Shown piece by piece: positions 1 to 8,108 of a stretch of DNA of 64,000 bases; position 1 is the first letter of the stretch; each line of letters opens with the position of its first letter. A program made the translations under genes and the position numbers. Under the pieces are notes generated by a model. That model had not been told where the DNA came from. It searched no databases and worked only from the letters and a program-made list of their open reading frames with translations. Origin of the DNA: Bog-756 sp963812885. Lineage in GTDB: Bacteria; Actinomycetota; Acidimicrobiia; Acidimicrobiales; RAAP-2. The DNA is taken from positions 62,001 to 126,000 of the forward strand of contig CAWEWZ010000008.1 of NCBI GenBank assembly GCA_963812885.1, given 5' to 3'.

Positions 1-994
1 CACTCCGACCCAGGAAGTCGGCGCACTCGTCGCATCCCTTGAGGGCGGCACCGTGGAAGTTCTTGATGGGCTCGTCCACGGCCACCTCCCCGTCCCGGTA
101 CTCCACGATCATCCGGCCCCGGATGACGTCGACCTTGCTGACCCGCTCGATGTCGATGGCGCGGTCTTCACGGAGGAGCTGGAGCATGAGGCCCTGGTAG
201 TCGAAGCTCTTGGTGCAGAGCAGGGCGATGGTGAGGACCACCGAATCGATCCGATGGGCCCCGGTCGGCCACCGCCTCGACTGCATGGCCCGGATCCCCT
301 GGATCTCACAGGGCGTGCCCACCACGGCGATGCGGGGCTTGGCCGGAAGGTCGTACTTGGACAAATCCAGCTCGGCCAGGGCCATGGTCTGGTTGTAGTA
401 GCTCCCGGCGGCGTCGATGATCTCCTTGGCCGTGGTGGCCAGGTGGGCCACCCCCTTCCACGGTTCCTCGGGGTCGTCGCTCGGCCGGGTGACCAGTGCG
501 CCGTCGATGTCCCCACCGGCCAGAGCGGCGATCAGCAGCGCGGTGACCACCCCGCCGTCCTGGACCTCGTCGGAGCGCGCCCCGGCCCGGGCCGAGTAGG
601 CGTCGAGCACCGCGCCCAGCCCGTCCCCGGGAGGGCCGCCGGTGATCTTCCAGTAGTTGTCGGCGGCGTCCGCCCGCACCACGGCGCCGACGGGGAACTG
701 CTCCTCGGCGGTGTCGCCGGTGATGGTCGACGGCGGCCACAGGGCCTCGTAGCGCAAGCCGCCCCGGGGGCAGAAGTCCCAGCACAGCGAGCAGCCGGTG
801 CACATCTTGACCAACTCGGGCAGGTCGGTGTCCTCGTCGATGCCGATCGAGTTGGACGGGCAGGCGGCCACGCAGGTCCCGCACTGGATGCAGCGGTCGG
901 CGTCGATGACGCCGGCCTGCAGCTCCCAGAACCACGTCTTGCCGGGCGGCTCGGCGATCCCGTTCATCTCCTCGCGGATCCGGTAGGCCTTCAT
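1..994 (-). CDS. FrhB-like coenzyme F420 hydrogenase/dehydrogenase beta-subunit family protein (3' end outside window)
   Basis: Read on the minus strand from an ATG at 994. The N-terminus carries two ferredoxin-type 4Fe-4S motifs: CIQCGTCVAACP near residues 35-46, and CTGCSLCWDFCP near residues 68-80. The FrhB/FdhB domain follows (for example VVGTPCEIQGIRAM). This family binds FAD and oxidises reduced F420 or passes electrons from it to iron-sulfur partners. The frame is open to the window edge, so the C-terminus is missing. Its ATG overlaps the stop of the siroheme reductase (ATGA), which implies translational coupling. The likely role, by inference, is electron supply from F420H2 to the sulfite/nitrite reductase. 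It could instead serve another ferredoxin-like acceptor. Confidence 0.85.
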   Translation of the reverse strand, partial: MKAYRIREEMNGIAEPPGKTWFWELQAGVIDADRCIQCGTCVAACPSNSIGIDEDTDLPELVKMCTGCSLCWDFCPRGGLRYEALWPPSTITGDTAEEQFPVGAVVRADAADNYWKITGGPPGDGLGAVLDAYSARAGARSDEVQDGGVVTALLIAALAGGDIDGALVTRPSDDPEEPWKGVAHLATTAKEIIDAAGSYYNQTMALAELDLSKYDLPAKPRIAVVGTPCEIQGIRAMQSRRWPTGAHRIDSVVLTIALLCTKSFDYQGLMLQLLREDRAIDIERVSKVDVIRGRMIVEYRDGEVAVDEPIKNFHGAALKGCDECADFLGRS

Positions 995-2784
995 CGCGCC
1001 GGCTCCTTCGCCTGGGCGCCGACCGAGACCGGCGTGCCCGTACCTTCCTCGGCCAGCGTGTGCCGCAGGTCGTCGTTGTCGGTCCGGCGGGCCCAGTTGT
1101 GGAAGGGTTCGTCCGACCGCCGCTCGGCCTGGTACCGGCGCACCACCCGCAGGAGGGCGTCGGGAACGTCGTTGACCGGCCGGGCGTGCTCGATCCAATC
1201 GATGAATCCGGCGTCGGCGCCGAGCGATCCGCCCAGGCCGATGTCGACCGCCTCGGCCAGGTGGTTGCCCACGTGGGCCACCTCGCCCCGGAAGCCGATG
1301 TCGGCGATCTGGGGCTGGGCGCAGCTGGCTGAGCAACCCGAGAAGTGCATCCTGATGACCCCGGCATCCTCCTTGGGCCCGGAGCGCCCCCCGGGGGTCG
1401 GTGCCGCGCCCACCGGCTCGCCGGCCAGCTGGTCGTCGAGGAACCGGGCCCACTTCACGGCGCGCTCCTTGGTCTCGACGATGGCGTACCGGCAGAACTC
1501 GGACCCGGTGCAGGCCACCACCCCCCGGGTGAAGGGCCCGGGGTAGGGCGAGTATTTCTGCAGCAGGTCTTCGGACAGCATGGCGTCGATGCGGTCCTCG
1601 GGCACCCCGGTGAAGGTGATGTTCTGGTCGGTGCCGATGCGCACCGTGCCGTCGCCGTAGGTCTCGGCGATGCGCGCCGCCTCCACCAGTTCGAGACCGT
1701 TCATCCGGCCGACCGGCACCGAGCACCCGACATAGAAGAGACCCTCCCCCTTCTGAGGATGGACGCCCACGTGGTCGCCCCGGTACCGGCGGGTCAGGTC
1801 CTCACCGGAAGGGGCCAGGTCGAACCGGGTCCGGGCAGCCAATTGCTCGCGGAAGCCCTCGGGCCCGAGCTCCTGGACCAGGTAGCGCATGCGGGCCAGG
1901 CCTCGATTCTCGCGGTTGCCGAGCTCGCCGAAGACCTGGGCGATGGCCCGGGTGATCTCGACGGCCTGGTCCTGACGGACGAAGACGTCGATGTCCGAGG
2001 CCATGCGCTCCCCGTCGGACAGGCCTCCGCCGACCAGAAGGTTGAAGCCCAGCGTGCCGTCCTCGGCCCGGGCCGGCCACAGGCCGATGTCGTTGATCTC
2101 CGCCTGGGCGCAGTCCTCGACGCATCCGGTGACCGAGATCTTGAATTTACGGGGCAGGTTGGCGTACTCGCGGTTGCCGGTGAAGAAGGCCGAGACGGCC
2201 TCGGCCACCGGCCGGCCGTCGAAAGCCTCGTGGGCGTCGACGCCGGACACCGGGCAGCTCAGCACGTTGCGGGCCGAGTCCCCGCAGGCCTGGACGGTGG
2301 TCAGGCCCACCGCTGCGAACCGACGCCAGATGCGGGGGATGTCCTCGATGCGCAGCCAGTGGATCTGGACGGTCTGGCGGGTGGTGAGGTCGGCATAGCG
2401 GGATCCGAAGACTCTGCTCTCGGTTCCGTCGGGTCCTTCGCCGAAGGCATCGGCGACCACCCCGATCTCACGGATCTGCGGCGCGGTCAGGTGGCCACCG
2501 GGGATCTTGACCCGCATCATGAAGGCATCCCCGCCCTGCTTCTGCGGGTAGATGCCGGCCCACTTGAGCCGCTCCACCTCACCGGCCACCTTGGCGATGC
2601 CGGCCGGACCCTCCTTGGAGTAGGTGTCGATGATGGCGTCGGCAATCTCGAGCGGATGACGCTCGAGCTTCCACTGCTCGATCTCGTTCAGCTCACCTTT
2701 GGTCCGGTAGGGATTGACGAAAGGCATCGGTCGATCGGTGCCCCTGAAGTTGAGCCCATAGAGCTCATCCCGATCTTTGGTCAT
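991..2784 (-). CDS. Siroheme/4Fe-4S assimilatory sulfite (or nitrite) reductase, NirA/SirA family
   Basis: About 597 residues from the ATG at 2784. An earlier in-frame start would overlap cysH and adds an unconserved Arg/Pro tail. The family reduces sulfite to sulfide or nitrite to ammonia with six electrons. Two NIR_SIR ferredoxin-like half domains (e.g. LTTRQTVQIHWL and VRIGTDQNITFTGV) surround the cluster and siroheme ligands ACTGSEFCRYAIVETK and FSGCSASCAQPQIADIGF. It lies directly downstream of cysH (1 bp gap) and overlaps the FrhB-like gene, so sulfite is the likelier substrate. Sequence alone does not exclude nitrite. Confidence 0.87.
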   Translation of the reverse strand: MTKDRDELYGLNFRGTDRPMPFVNPYRTKGELNEIEQWKLERHPLEIADAIIDTYSKEGPAGIAKVAGEVERLKWAGIYPQKQGGDAFMMRVKIPGGHLTAPQIREIGVVADAFGEGPDGTESRVFGSRYADLTTRQTVQIHWLRIEDIPRIWRRFAAVGLTTVQACGDSARNVLSCPVSGVDAHEAFDGRPVAEAVSAFFTGNREYANLPRKFKISVTGCVEDCAQAEINDIGLWPARAEDGTLGFNLLVGGGLSDGERMASDIDVFVRQDQAVEITRAIAQVFGELGNRENRGLARMRYLVQELGPEGFREQLAARTRFDLAPSGEDLTRRYRGDHVGVHPQKGEGLFYVGCSVPVGRMNGLELVEAARIAETYGDGTVRIGTDQNITFTGVPEDRIDAMLSEDLLQKYSPYPGPFTRGVVACTGSEFCRYAIVETKERAVKWARFLDDQLAGEPVGAAPTPGGRSGPKEDAGVIRMHFSGCSASCAQPQIADIGFRGEVAHVGNHLAEAVDIGLGGSLGADAGFIDWIEHARPVNDVPDALLRVVRRYQAERRSDEPFHNWARRTDNDDLRHTLAEEGTGTPVSVGAQAKEPAR

Positions 2785-2785
2785 G

Positions 2786-3475
2786 TCACAAGTGCAACCC
2801 GCACTCGACTTTGTCCGAGTCGGACCAGCGGCCGGCGCGCGGATCCTCGCCCTCGTCCACCGGACGGGTGGTCGGGGCACAGCCGATCGAGAGATAGCCC
2901 TGGGACAGGAGGGGATGCGCGGGGATCCCGTGGTCGGCCGCGTACCCGGCGACGTCGTGCTCGGTCCAGGTGGCCAGCGGGTTGATCTTCACCAAACCCC
3001 AGTTGTCGTCGTAGGACACGATCGGTGCCTCCCGACGGGTCCAGGCGTCGACCCGCTTGAGCCCGGTCATCCAGGCTTCCTTCCCGACCAGAGCCTCCTT
3101 GAGGGGACGGACCTTGCGGAACTCACAGCACTGGGCGGTACCGCACGGCCACTGCTCGGCGCCTTCCACCGGCTTGGTCACCGTCAGATTGAGGTCGTAG
3201 CGGGCGCGGACGAGCTCGACGTAGTCGAGCGTCTCGGGGAAGTGCGAGCCGGTGTCGAGGAACACCACCTCGATGGCGGGGTCGATCTTGACCGCGATGT
3301 CGATGAGGACGGCCTCCTGGAAGGACGAGGCCATCGCCAGCTTCGCCCCGAACCGCTCGACGGCCCACTTGACCACCGCCCCCACCGGCTGGGTCTCGAA
3401 GGCTGTGGACTTGGCGTCCATCTCTTCTCGCAACTGTGTCAGTTCTGATTTGCTGGCCAGCATGCTCACGTCCAC
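2786..3475 (-). CDS. cysH: Phosphoadenylyl/adenylyl-sulfate reductase (thioredoxin-dependent)
   Basis: 229 residues. It reduces APS or PAPS to sulfite in cysteine synthesis. Visible motifs are the PP-loop region near SSFQEAVLIDIA, the FLDTGSHFPET stretch, tandem Cys in CGTAQCCEFRK, and the C-terminal catalytic KVECGLHL. The tandem Cys pair points to the 4Fe-4S APS-reductase branch. The usual CxxC near the C-terminus is present only as GCAPTTRP: one cluster-ligand position is Thr, read directly as ACC. First gene of the operon cysH - siroheme reductase - FrhB-like. Two close ATG codons (3475 and 3463) are possible starts. Confidence 0.9.
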   Translation of the reverse strand: MDVSMLASKSELTQLREEMDAKSTAFETQPVGAVVKWAVERFGAKLAMASSFQEAVLIDIAVKIDPAIEVVFLDTGSHFPETLDYVELVRARYDLNLTVTKPVEGAEQWPCGTAQCCEFRKVRPLKEALVGKEAWMTGLKRVDAWTRREAPIVSYDDNWGLVKINPLATWTEHDVAGYAADHGIPAHPLLSQGYLSIGCAPTTRPVDEGEDPRAGRWSDSDKVECGLHL

Positions 3476-4022
3476 GACCCTCTCTGTCTCTCGTCCCCTA
3501 GAGCAGTGTGTGAGCTTCTCGACTCACGTTCCCCAAACCGCTGCTCGAAAACCCTGCCATTTCAGTCAACAATTCACTACCAAGAGAACCGGAATGACCC
3601 CATTTCCATTCCGTGACCGTCCGTTCGGACGGCCACGGCCGGAACTGGTCCGCTTCTCAGGACACCAAACCACCAGGTCGTGGCCTCGAGCGGCCGTTCC
3701 CCAACAGCACGGATTCCATACCTCAGATCATACATGACCAAACAGATCAAGTTTTAGAACAATCCCGGTCTGTGAGGTAGAGAAATGGCCCCTGGGTCCA
3801 GTGATCGCTCCTCGGGTCAGCGGGTCGGCTCCGGGCTGACCGGGGTCGGCTCGTAGCTGGCCGGGGGCGGGCTGCCCAGGGGCGGAGCGGGGACGAAGCT
3901 CGGCCGGGCCGGCGCCGTGGGCGGGGGCGGGCTGGCTGGGCAGAGCTGAGCGGGGCGGTCCAGCCTGCCACCCCCCGGCGCCAGGGGTGACAGGCTGGGA
4001 CCCGACCAGGAATCCCCGACCC
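3476..4022. other. Intergenic region between divergent cysH and siroheme synthase
   Basis: About 550 bases with no convincing gene. The half next to cysH (3500-3780) is much less GC-rich than its surroundings and probably holds the cysH promoter. A perfect palindrome lies at 3617-3632. The half next to the siroheme gene (3800-3990) is G/C-rich with a proline-rich open frame on the minus strand, which I judge spurious. Confidence 0.6.
3617..3632. promoter_or_regulatory. Perfect 16-bp palindrome upstream of cysH, candidate operator
   Basis: Reads CCGTCCG-TT-CGGACGG, a seven-base perfect inverted repeat with a two-base centre, about 145 bp upstream of the cysH start. The short loop and lack of a T-run suit a dimeric repressor site better than a terminator. 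The binding protein is unknown. Confidence 0.4.
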
Positions 4023-4805
4023 ATGACCACCGAACCCCAGCCCACGACACCTGCCCCCGGCTACCCTGGCTACCCGGTGGTCCTCGACGTGGCCGGACGC
4101 CCCTGTCTGGTGGTGGGAGGCGGTCCGGTGGCCGCCCGTCGGGCCGGAGGGCCTCCTGGCCTCGGGTGCCCGGGTCACCGTCGTCTCCCCCCAGGTGGTC
4201 GCCGCCCTCGAGACGATGGCCGACGATCCGGAGGGCAGCCCACCGGGCGGCTCGGAATCCCCGGGTGGCTCGGACTCACCGGATGGCTCGGACCAACCGG
4301 GTGGCTCGGACCAACCGGGTGGCTCGGATCCACCCGGTCCCGCCGGCACCCTCGAGATCGTTCGGCGCCCCTACCGGGACGGGGAGGCGGCCCGCTACCA
4401 CCTGGTGGTCACCGCCACCGGCGACCCGGTGGTCGACCGGCGGGTCGTCGCCGACGCGGTCTCGGCCGGTGTGCCCGTCAACAGCGCCGACGGCGACCGA
4501 CCGGGATCGTTCCAGCTTCCCGCCGTCCACCGGGACGGGCCGGTCGTGGTGGCCGTCTCCACCGGAGGTGGGAGCCCGGCCCTGGCCCGGTGGCTCCGGG
4601 ACCGGGTGGCCGGATCCCTCCCCCCCAGTGCCGGCACCGTGGCCGGGCTGCTCGACGAGGCCCGCACCGCCGTCCGTCGGTCGGGACGCCCGACCGGTTC
4701 GGTCGACTGGGAGAGCGCCATCTCCCTCCTGGTGCCCCTGGTCGAATCGGGCCGGATCGACGAGGCCCGGGCCGGTCTGCTGGCCCTCGCCGGCCTCCCA
4801 GGTAA
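4023..4805 (+). CDS. Precorrin-2 dehydrogenase / sirohydrochlorin ferrochelatase (CysG N-terminal type), frame-interrupted
   Basis: Makes siroheme, the cofactor of the sulfite reductase encoded divergently. The start ATG 4023 leads to VVLDVAGRPCLVVGGGPVAARRA (NAD-binding Rossmann loop). A one-base insertion near 4150 then shifts the frame to EGLLASGARVTVVSPQVVAALE. Later motifs include LVVTATGDPVVDRRV and VVAVSTGGGSPALARWLRDR. An in-frame tandem repeat (GGSDxP units, about 4237-4345) is inserted after the Rossmann part. In the second frame there is no stop before the P450. A TAA at 4803-4805 in another frame would close the protein at about 260 residues if one more indel is assumed. Otherwise it is a fusion. 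Confidence 0.75.
   Translation: MTTEPQPTTPAPGYPGYPVVLDVAGRPCLVVGGGPVAARRAGGPPGLGCPGHRRLPPGGRRPRDDGRRSGGQPTGRLGIPGWLGLTGWLGPTGWLGPTGWLGSTRSRRHPRDRSAPLPGRGGGPLPPGGHRHRRPGGRPAGRRRRGLGRCARQQRRRRPTGIVPASRRPPGRAGRGGRLHRRWEPGPGPVAPGPGGRIPPPQCRHRGRAARRGPHRRPSVGTPDRFGRLGERHLPPGAPGRIGPDRRGPGRSAGPRRPPR
4237..4345 (+). repeat. 18-bp in-frame tandem repeat inside siroheme synthase
   Basis: Five to six imperfect copies of an 18-base unit beginning ggctcgga, each coding G-G-S-D/E-x-P. It falls in a loop between the NAD-binding half and the catalytic half of the enzyme and is absent from typical family members. Confidence 0.85.
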
Positions 4806-4845
4806 CGGTGGTGCGCCCGTGAGCCCGCTGGATAGGGTGAGCGCT

Positions 4846-6123
4846 ATGGAGCCCTCCAGCGTGCTCGGCCTCGACGAGATCGATCTGTCCGACCTCGCCT
4901 TCTGGGAGCGCCCCTGGTCGGAGCGGGAGGGCGCCTTCCAGTTGCTGCGCCGGGAGCGCCCGTTGGCCTTCTTCGAGGAGCCCGACCTCAGCGCCACTTC
5001 GGCCCTGGCCCCGCCCCCCGGGCCCGGCTACCGGGCGGTGACCCGGCATGCCGACGTCGTCGAGATCAGCCGCCACCCCGAGATCTACTGCTCCGGTCAG
5101 GGGGCGGTCAGCATCCCCGACATGCCCCCGGAGATGGTCGAGTACTTCGCCGGCATGATCTCCACCGACAACCCGCGCCACGCCCGCCTCCGCCGAATCG
5201 TCTCCGCCGCCTTCAACCCGCGCCGGATCAAGGCCATCGAGGACACCATCGAGGAGGTGGCCGACCGGGTCATCGAGCGGGCCTCGGCTCTGGGCGAGTG
5301 CGACTTCGCGGTGGAGATCGCGGCACCGTTCCCCCTCGAGATCATCTGCGACATGATGGGCGTCCCCCCCTCCGAGTACGCCACCGTGCTGCGCTGCTCC
5401 AACGTGATCCTCAGCGGCGGCGATCCCGAGTACGTCCCCGCCGACGGCGACCCGGTGGCCGCCTTCATCAATGCCGGGGTGGAGCTGACCGAGCTGATGA
5501 ACGCCCTCAGCGCCCAGCGGATCGACAACCCGGCCGACGACCTGACCACCGCTCTCATCACCACCAACATCGACGGCGAGGCACTGACCGCCGGCGAGCT
5601 GGCCTCCTTCTTCATCCTCCTGCTGACGGCCGGCAACGAGACCACCCGCAATGCCATCACCCACGGCCTGTGGGCCCTGACCGAGCACCCCGACCAACGG
5701 GCGCTGTGGCAGGCCGATCCCGACACCGTCGGGGCCACCGGGGTCGACGAGATCGTCCGCTGGGCGACGCCGGTCATCTGGATGCGCCGCACCGTCACCG
5801 AGGACACCGTGCTCTCGGGCGAGGAGCTGCACCCCGGCGACAAGGTGCTGCTCTTCTACAATTCGGCCAACCGGGACGAGTCGGTGTTCGAGGATCCGTT
5901 CCGGTTCGATGTCCGCCGGAACCCCAATCCCCACGTGGGGTTCGGGGCCGCCGGCCCCCATTTCTGTCTGGGGGCCCACCTGGCCCGCCGCGAGGTCGAC
6001 GTCATGCTGCGGGAGCTGTTGCGGCGGCTGCCCGACATCGAGGCCTCGGGCGAGCCCGACCGGCTGCACTCGAGCTTCATCAACGGCATCAAGCACCTCC
6101 CCTGCCGGTTCTCGCGCCCCTGA
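4846..6123 (+). CDS. Cytochrome P450, CYP124/125/142-like
   Basis: About 425 residues from ATG 4846. Haem-thiolate monooxygenase. The I-helix is LLTAGNETTRNA, the ExxR motif is in DEIVRWATP, and the haem loop FGAAGPHFCLGAHLARRE supplies the Cys ligand. The C-terminal FINGIKHLPCRF is typical of the actinobacterial steroid/lipid-tail hydroxylase group, so a sterol, fatty or branched-chain substrate is likely but not proven. No ferredoxin gene is adjacent. The upstream siroheme synthase frame runs into it without a stop, but homologues start near this ATG. Confidence 0.9.
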   Translation: MEPSSVLGLDEIDLSDLAFWERPWSEREGAFQLLRRERPLAFFEEPDLSATSALAPPPGPGYRAVTRHADVVEISRHPEIYCSGQGAVSIPDMPPEMVEYFAGMISTDNPRHARLRRIVSAAFNPRRIKAIEDTIEEVADRVIERASALGECDFAVEIAAPFPLEIICDMMGVPPSEYATVLRCSNVILSGGDPEYVPADGDPVAAFINAGVELTELMNALSAQRIDNPADDLTTALITTNIDGEALTAGELASFFILLLTAGNETTRNAITHGLWALTEHPDQRALWQADPDTVGATGVDEIVRWATPVIWMRRTVTEDTVLSGEELHPGDKVLLFYNSANRDESVFEDPFRFDVRRNPNPHVGFGAAGPHFCLGAHLARREVDVMLRELLRRLPDIEASGEPDRLHSSFINGIKHLPCRFSRP

Positions 6124-6179
6124 GACCGACCGCCGGTCGCGGGTCGGCCGGCCCGACCCGACCGGACCCGACCGGACCC

Positions 6180-6675
6180 TCAGGGCTTGCCCACCATCAC
6201 CACCGTGGCCACGACCAGCACCACGAACATCGCCGGCGGCGGCGGCCACCACCTGACGGCACCGGCTCCGGAGGTCGGGCGGGGCCGGTGGGTCGGCCAC
6301 CCCCGCCTGGAGCCTCCGCTCCGCCGGCCACAGCACCAGCTCGCCGGTGACCGCCACCACCGCCCACAGCAGGAGCCCGGTCGAGACCCAGCCGTCGGAG
6401 AACGACCAGGTCCCGTGCGACATCACGATCAGCACCACCCCGAGGACGGGCACCAGGAAGAGGATCCGGCCGGCCCAGTTGACCCCCGGCCGGTAGTAGC
6501 GGCGGACGGCCTCGGAGTCCGGGCCCGAGCGCAGGAGGGCCAGGGCGTAGCCGCCGGCCACGACCACCGCCCCGAGCCCGATCAACGCGCTCAGGACATG
6601 GGCCAGCAGCACGATGTCGTACCCGGCGCTGCGGGTGAAGTTGGCCGTGGCCGGGAGCGGGTCGACGATGGGCAT
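6180..6675 (-). CDS. DUF2269-like integral membrane protein, frameshifted near its end
   Basis: Starts at ATG 6675 (MPIVDPLPA). Four hydrophobic segments are visible: LLAHVLSALIGLGAVVVAGGY, ILFLVPVLGVVLIVM, a third around GLLLWAVVAVTGELVLW, and in another frame the C-terminal MFVVLVVATVVMVGKP before a TGA at 6180-6182. The join lies near 6260-6290. The pattern fits the DUF2269 family of predicted membrane proteins of unknown function. It is convergent with the P450 gene. Confidence 0.65.
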
Positions 6676-7013
6676 CCCGGGGAGTCTGGCATCCTTGGCG
6701 CTCCCGGACGATCTGCAGGCCCGTGCCACCTACGACGGCCCGGCAATTGCTACGGTGGTGTTACGACTTTGCCACTCCCGATCCCCCCGAGTGGTCAGAC
6801 ACGAATGCCCGGAGGAGAGCCGGGCCCCCGGGCACAACCGGGGCACAACCCAGAACCGGCATTGGGCAGAGCCGGTCAGACAGAACAAAGGCAATGGGCT
6901 GATGGCAGCGTTGGGCTGAACAGGGACAGCCGGATACGGAATAATGGAATCGAGGTGGCCACGACCGTGAGCACTGATAACAGGCGATCTCCGAGGAGTC
7001 CGGCGCGACTTCG
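6676..7013. other. Intergenic region upstream of galT
   Basis: 338 bases with no convincing gene. It should contain the galT promoter and that of the divergent DUF2269 gene. A short inverted repeat CCACTC...GAGTGG sits near 6773-6795. Nothing else could be assigned. Confidence 0.5.
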
Positions 7014-8006
7014 ATGAACCAGCTCCGACTTGATCCCCTCACCGGCCGCTGGGTGGTGGTCAGCACCGACCGGGCCCACCGACCCCAGGCCTTCGCCCCC
7101 CGGGTGGCGGCCATCCAAGCCGACACCTCGCGACCCTGCCCCTTCTGCCCCGGAAACGAAGAGAGCGCCACCCCCGCCCTCGAGACGCGCGGCCCCGACG
7201 GCAAGTGGCTGGTCCGGGTGGTCCCCAACCTCTACCCGGCCTTCGAGGGCAATGCCCCCTTCGTGGTCACCAACCGGGGGCCGGTGTTCACCCAGGCCAC
7301 CGCGGGCGGGATCCACGAGGTGTTCGTGCTGTCGCCCAGCCACCAGAACTCGTGGTCGATGCTGAGCGACGAGCAGACCACGGCGGTGATGACCGCCATC
7401 CGTGACCGGATCGAGGAGCACTCGGTCATCCCCGGGCTCCGCTACAGCCAGGCCATCGTCAACGCCGGTCGCGAGGCGGGCGCCTCCATCGAGCACCCCC
7501 ACGGCCAGCTCCTCGGGATGTCCTTCGTCCCCCGTGAGCTGGTCGAGGAGCAGGCCGGCTTCGCCCGGTTCGCCGGGAGGTGCCTGCTCTGCACGACGGT
7601 GGACGCCGAGGAGAACGTCGGGCACCGGGTGGTCTACTCCGACGAGCAGGTGCTGGTCATCTGCCCGTTCTGGAGCGGGGCGCCCTACGAGATGCTGGTC
7701 GTGCCCCGCGCCCACGGGCCCCACCTCCACCACAGCCCGCACACCGATCTCGTGGCCGTGGGCAAGGCGCTGAAGGTGGCTCTCGGCAGCCTGCGCGACG
7801 TGGTGGGCGACATCGCCTACAACCTCGTCTTCCACTCCGCCCCCTACCGGGCCCCCGAGCCGTACCACTGGCACGTCCACGTGGTGCCCAAGCTGGCCAC
7901 GGTGGCCGGGTTCGAGCTCGGCACCGGCGTGTTGATCAACATCGTGAACCCGGAGGAGGCGGCTGAAGAGCTGTCGGTCCAGGTCCCGGTGGCCCAGGCC
8001 GGCTGA
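7014..8006 (+). CDS. galT: Galactose-1-phosphate uridylyltransferase
   Basis: 330 residues, intact. It exchanges UMP between UDP-glucose and galactose-1-phosphate in the Leloir pathway. It belongs to the HIT superfamily. The uridylylated active-site His lies in IEHPHGQLLG, zinc-type Cys in RPCPFCPGNEE, and the second His cluster in YHWHVHVVPK. The start ATG follows a GAGGAGT ribosome-binding stretch. No other galactose genes are nearby, so a broader nucleotidyl-transfer role cannot be excluded. Confidence 0.92.
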   Translation: MNQLRLDPLTGRWVVVSTDRAHRPQAFAPRVAAIQADTSRPCPFCPGNEESATPALETRGPDGKWLVRVVPNLYPAFEGNAPFVVTNRGPVFTQATAGGIHEVFVLSPSHQNSWSMLSDEQTTAVMTAIRDRIEEHSVIPGLRYSQAIVNAGREAGASIEHPHGQLLGMSFVPRELVEEQAGFARFAGRCLLCTTVDAEENVGHRVVYSDEQVLVICPFWSGAPYEMLVVPRAHGPHLHHSPHTDLVAVGKALKVALGSLRDVVGDIAYNLVFHSAPYRAPEPYHWHVHVVPKLATVAGFELGTGVLINIVNPEEAAEELSVQVPVAQAG

Positions 8007-8108
8007 GCCGGCCCAGGCCGGCTGACGCGGCGGCTCGGCCAGCCGGCGTCGCTCGAGACGGCTCCCAGTGGGAGTCGCCGACCGGCCCGCGCTGGCGACC
8101 CGACCGGC

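Noticed and set aside
991..2784. Firm call as nitrite reductase
   Set aside because: The ACTGSEFC and GCSASC motifs fit the NirA/SirA family generally. cysH linkage and the absence of nitrate or nitrite transport genes favour sulfite, so the substrate is left open.
3476..3800. SAM or other sulfur riboswitch upstream of cysH
   Set aside because: I could not build the conserved helices of a SAM-I/IV aptamer. A covariance-model search of this interval would decide.
3817..4050. Proline-rich minus-strand frame upstream of siroheme synthase
   Set aside because: No ribosome-binding site or homology, and the composition is what GC-rich repeats give in any frame.
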